The notes below the pieces were generated by a model, which had not been told where the DNA came from, did not search any database, and saw only the letters and a program-made list of their open reading frames with translations. This document shows positions 61,629 to 64,000 of a DNA stretch of 64,000 nt, piece after piece (the first letter of the stretch is position 1; each line of letters begins with the position of its first letter). The stretch spans positions 1 to 64,000 of the forward strand of contig CAZRRN010000003.1 in assembly GCA_964602475.1 (NCBI GenBank), read 5' to 3'. This stretch comes from SZUA-448 sp964602475 (GTDB taxonomy: Bacteria; Bacillota; Clostridia; Lachnospirales; Lachnospiraceae). The position numbers and the translations under genes were made by a program.

Positions 61629-64000
61629 ATGTCTTTATTTGAACGGAATCGGATTTCCGATCCGACCTATTTTGCCGTTAATCGTGAACCTGCGCACTCA
61701 AATCACAGGTATTTTAGGAGAGAACAGGAAATGAAAGAAGGAAACAGCACATTTTTCAGTTCTCTGAACGGAACCTGGAAGTTCCATTATGCTCCGGATT
61801 TTACACAGCTTCCAAAGGATTTTTATACAGTCGATTATGACTGCTCGGCCTGGGCAGACATCCGGGTACCGGGACATATGCAGTTTCAGGGCTTCGATCT
61901 ACCGCAGTATGTGAATGTCATGTACCCATGGGATGGACATGAGAATATTTACGCAGGGGAAATACCACAAAAGTTTAATCCGGTTGGAAGCTACGTGACC
62001 AACTTCCGTGTGCCGGTTTTAATGCAGGAGGAACGGAAGTATCTGTCGTTTCAAGGGGTAGAAAGTGCTTTTGCCGTATGGGTGAACGGAAGCTTTGTAG
62101 GGTATTCCGAGGATTCGTTTACACCGGCTGATTTTGATATTACGGACTTGGTGCATAAGGGCGAGAACCGGCTTGCGGTACAAGTCTTTAAATGGAGCTC
62201 GGGAAGCTGGATGGAGGATCAGGATTTCTGGCGGTTATCTGGCATCTTTCGTGATGTCTCGCTGTACTCAAGACCGCAGCTTCATGTAGAAGATTTGTTC
62301 ATAAAGACAATTCTTGATTCCGACTACCGGGATGCAGAGCTTTCCTTGACCCTTCAGCTGGGAATCAGCAGTCGGCTGGCAGAAAAGCTGAACTCCGGAA
62401 AAAAAGCAAAAATCAAGGCAGATTTATACCGTTGTGATCAGGGCGTGAAGAAGCCGGGAGTACTGCAAAGCTTTCTGATTGAGATTGCACAGCCCTCCGT
62501 GGAACCACTCACCGTGAGAACAAAAGTCAGCGCTCCTGCACTCTGGAGTGCGGAACATCCCAATCTGTATCTTCTGGAACTGCATGTTTATGATGACAGT
62601 GGGCGGCTGACGGAAATCATTTCCCAACGGCTTGGATTCCGCTCCTTCGAAATGAAAGACGGTCTGATGTGCCTCAACGGGAAACGAATTGTTTTTTGTG
62701 GAACCAACCGGCATGAATTCAGCTGCGATTACGGACGTGCTGTAACTTCAGATGAAATGGTGACCGATGTCTGGAATATGAAACGCCATAATATCAATGC
62801 GGTAAGAACCTCACATTATCCGAACAACACTGAATTTTATGACCTCTGTGATGAATACGGACTTTATGTGATTGATGAAACCAATCTGGAAACACATGGA
62901 ACATGGGACTACAGAGCGGAGAATTACTTAAATCCACATGCGATTCCGGAAGACAAACCGGAGTGGCATGACTGCGTAGTTGATCGTGCGAATTCAATGC
63001 TTCAGCGTGACAAGAATCATCCGAGTATACTAATCTGGTCCTGTGGGAATGAATCCTCCGGCGGAAAGAATATTTTCGATATGTCGGAGCATTTCAGAAA
63101 ATGTGACGATACCAGACTGGTACACTACGAAGGTGTTGTACACGAACGGCGTTTCAATGATACCAGTGATATGGAAAGCCAGATGTATACAAAGGTGCCC
63201 GAGATCGAAGCATTTCTTGCCGAGAATACAGAAAAGCCGTTTATCTGCTGTGAATATACGCATGCTATGGGAAATTCAAACGGTGCTATGTATAAATACA
63301 CGAATCTGGCTAAACGTGAACCGCGGTATCAGGGCGGATTTATCTGGGACTATATTGATCAGTCGATTCGCACGAAGAACCGATACGGGGAGGAGTTTCT
63401 TGCTTACGGCGGTGATTTTTCGGATCGTCCGAATGATCTGAATTTTTGTGTCAACGGATTTGTTAACGGCGACCGTACAAATTCTCCGAAGCTACAGGAA
63501 ATCAAATTTAATTACAGCAGCTTTGACATTGTTCCGACCGCTTCAACCGTCAGGATTACCAACTATGCGTTGTTTACAAACGCATCCGAATATCTCTGCA
63601 GAATCTGTGTCGATAAGGACGGATATTGTGTGGAAAAGGGAACCTTAAGTGCTGCGGTGGCGCCGGGAGAAACAAAGGACTTTGAGCTTCCTGTCAGTGT
63701 ACGGACTGAACCGGGTGAATATACCGTAACGGTTTCGCTCTGTCTGAAGGAGGACAGAAAATATGCATTAAAGGGCTATGAGATGTCCTTTGGACAATAT
63801 GTGTATACTGTAGGGAAAGCAGCCAAGAAAAAATACACCAAAGAGGAGCTCGAACAGTTTGAGGTAGCGGACTGCAGGCATAATATCGGTGTAAGAGGAA
63901 GGAATTTTCATATTATTTTTGCTAAGGATAGAAATGATGGTATGATCTCTTATCGGTATCGTGGCCGTGAAATGTTGTCTGATACCGCATATCCGAATTT
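61629..64000 (+). CDS. lacZ: Glycoside hydrolase family 2 beta-galactosidase (3' end outside window)
   Basis: 790 codons are visible and the frame is open at the window edge; full-length LacZ is about 1000-1030 residues. Start behind GGAGG. The order is jelly-roll domain (FWRLSGIFRDVSLYSR), beta-sandwich, then TIM barrel with CGTNRHEFS and AVRTSHYPNN. The acid/base is Glu475 in WSCGNESSGG and the nucleophile Glu542 in FICCEYTHAMGNSNG. A middle beta-sandwich follows and the final beta-galactosidase small-chain domain begins near the edge. No signal peptide, so it hydrolyses imported galactosides. Confidence 0.93.
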   Translation, partial: MSLFERNRISDPTYFAVNREPAHSNHRYFRREQEMKEGNSTFFSSLNGTWKFHYAPDFTQLPKDFYTVDYDCSAWADIRVPGHMQFQGFDLPQYVNVMYPWDGHENIYAGEIPQKFNPVGSYVTNFRVPVLMQEERKYLSFQGVESAFAVWVNGSFVGYSEDSFTPADFDITDLVHKGENRLAVQVFKWSSGSWMEDQDFWRLSGIFRDVSLYSRPQLHVEDLFIKTILDSDYRDAELSLTLQLGISSRLAEKLNSGKKAKIKADLYRCDQGVKKPGVLQSFLIEIAQPSVEPLTVRTKVSAPALWSAEHPNLYLLELHVYDDSGRLTEIISQRLGFRSFEMKDGLMCLNGKRIVFCGTNRHEFSCDYGRAVTSDEMVTDVWNMKRHNINAVRTSHYPNNTEFYDLCDEYGLYVIDETNLETHGTWDYRAENYLNPHAIPEDKPEWHDCVVDRANSMLQRDKNHPSILIWSCGNESSGGKNIFDMSEHFRKCDDTRLVHYEGVVHERRFNDTSDMESQMYTKVPEIEAFLAENTEKPFICCEYTHAMGNSNGAMYKYTNLAKREPRYQGGFIWDYIDQSIRTKNRYGEEFLAYGGDFSDRPNDLNFCVNGFVNGDRTNSPKLQEIKFNYSSFDIVPTASTVRITNYALFTNASEYLCRICVDKDGYCVEKGTLSAAVAPGETKDFELPVSVRTEPGEYTVTVSLCLKEDRKYALKGYEMSFGQYVYTVGKAAKKKYTKEELEQFEVADCRHNIGVRGRNFHIIFAKDRNDGMISYRYRGREMLSDTAYPN

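Overview
The window looks like chromosome of a Gram-positive, low-to-mid-GC gut Clostridia, most likely a motile member of the Lachnospiraceae. The evidence is a flagellin with its FliS chaperone, a T-box leader in front of a long isoleucyl-tRNA synthetase, ATP-type PEP carboxykinase, peptidase T, several families common in Lachnospiraceae (DUF4358, DUF4867, DUF5662, DUF885), strong AGGAGG-type ribosome sites and sigma-A promoters with 17-base spacers. No rRNA, tRNA, CRISPR array, prophage or intact insertion sequence was seen.

Layout: 1-6.6 kb holds the end of a large anchored surface protein, pckA and a DUF885 protease. 6.7-12.1 kb is a flagellar block: a 1046-aa protein with a FliK-like C-terminus behind a sigma-28-like promoter, flagellin, and FliS. 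12.2-18.7 kb carries an AraC regulator, a MATE pump, a secreted subtilase and pncB. 18.8-22.8 kb holds a membrane zinc peptidase and an ExbB/ExbD-like proton-channel cassette with a serine hydrolase. 22.8-31.8 kb is transport-rich: a two-permease ABC exporter with its ATPase on the other strand, greA, then a MATE - giant permease - ATPase operon. 31.8-37.4 kb is T-box-ileS-pepT-GNAT. 37.4-42.3 kb (minus strand) has an MBOAT/DHHW acyl-transfer pair and a lipoprotein - ECF sigma - anti-sigma operon. 42.4-47 kb contains an unrecognised 769-aa protein, relic genes, a serine hydrolase and a Cys-containing micro-ORF. 47-54.9 kb has a thioesterase, a LysM amidase, DUF4867, a GH3 glycosidase and a zinc-ribbon/membrane/propeller protein. 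55.2-64 kb has a second AraC regulator, a half-length DapF homologue, glycogen phosphorylase, a glycosyltransferase, a PAP2 protein and the start of a GH2 beta-galactosidase.

Themes: carbohydrate use and storage (GH3, GH2, glgP, pckA), surface and envelope remodelling (subtilase, amidase, MBOAT/DHHW, surface propellers) and export (two MATE pumps, two ABC systems).

Two things stand out. First, a modular dispersed repeat made of up to three hairpins and ending in a Shine-Dalgarno sequence is fused directly to the start codons of four unrelated genes (flagellin, a serine hydrolase, an AraC regulator and a DapF half-protein). It looks like a mobile 5'-leader. Second, there is a compact ExbB-ExbD-ExbD-like cassette in an apparently single-membrane bacterium. 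Three genes also carry in-frame tandem repeats of 36 or 39 bp.
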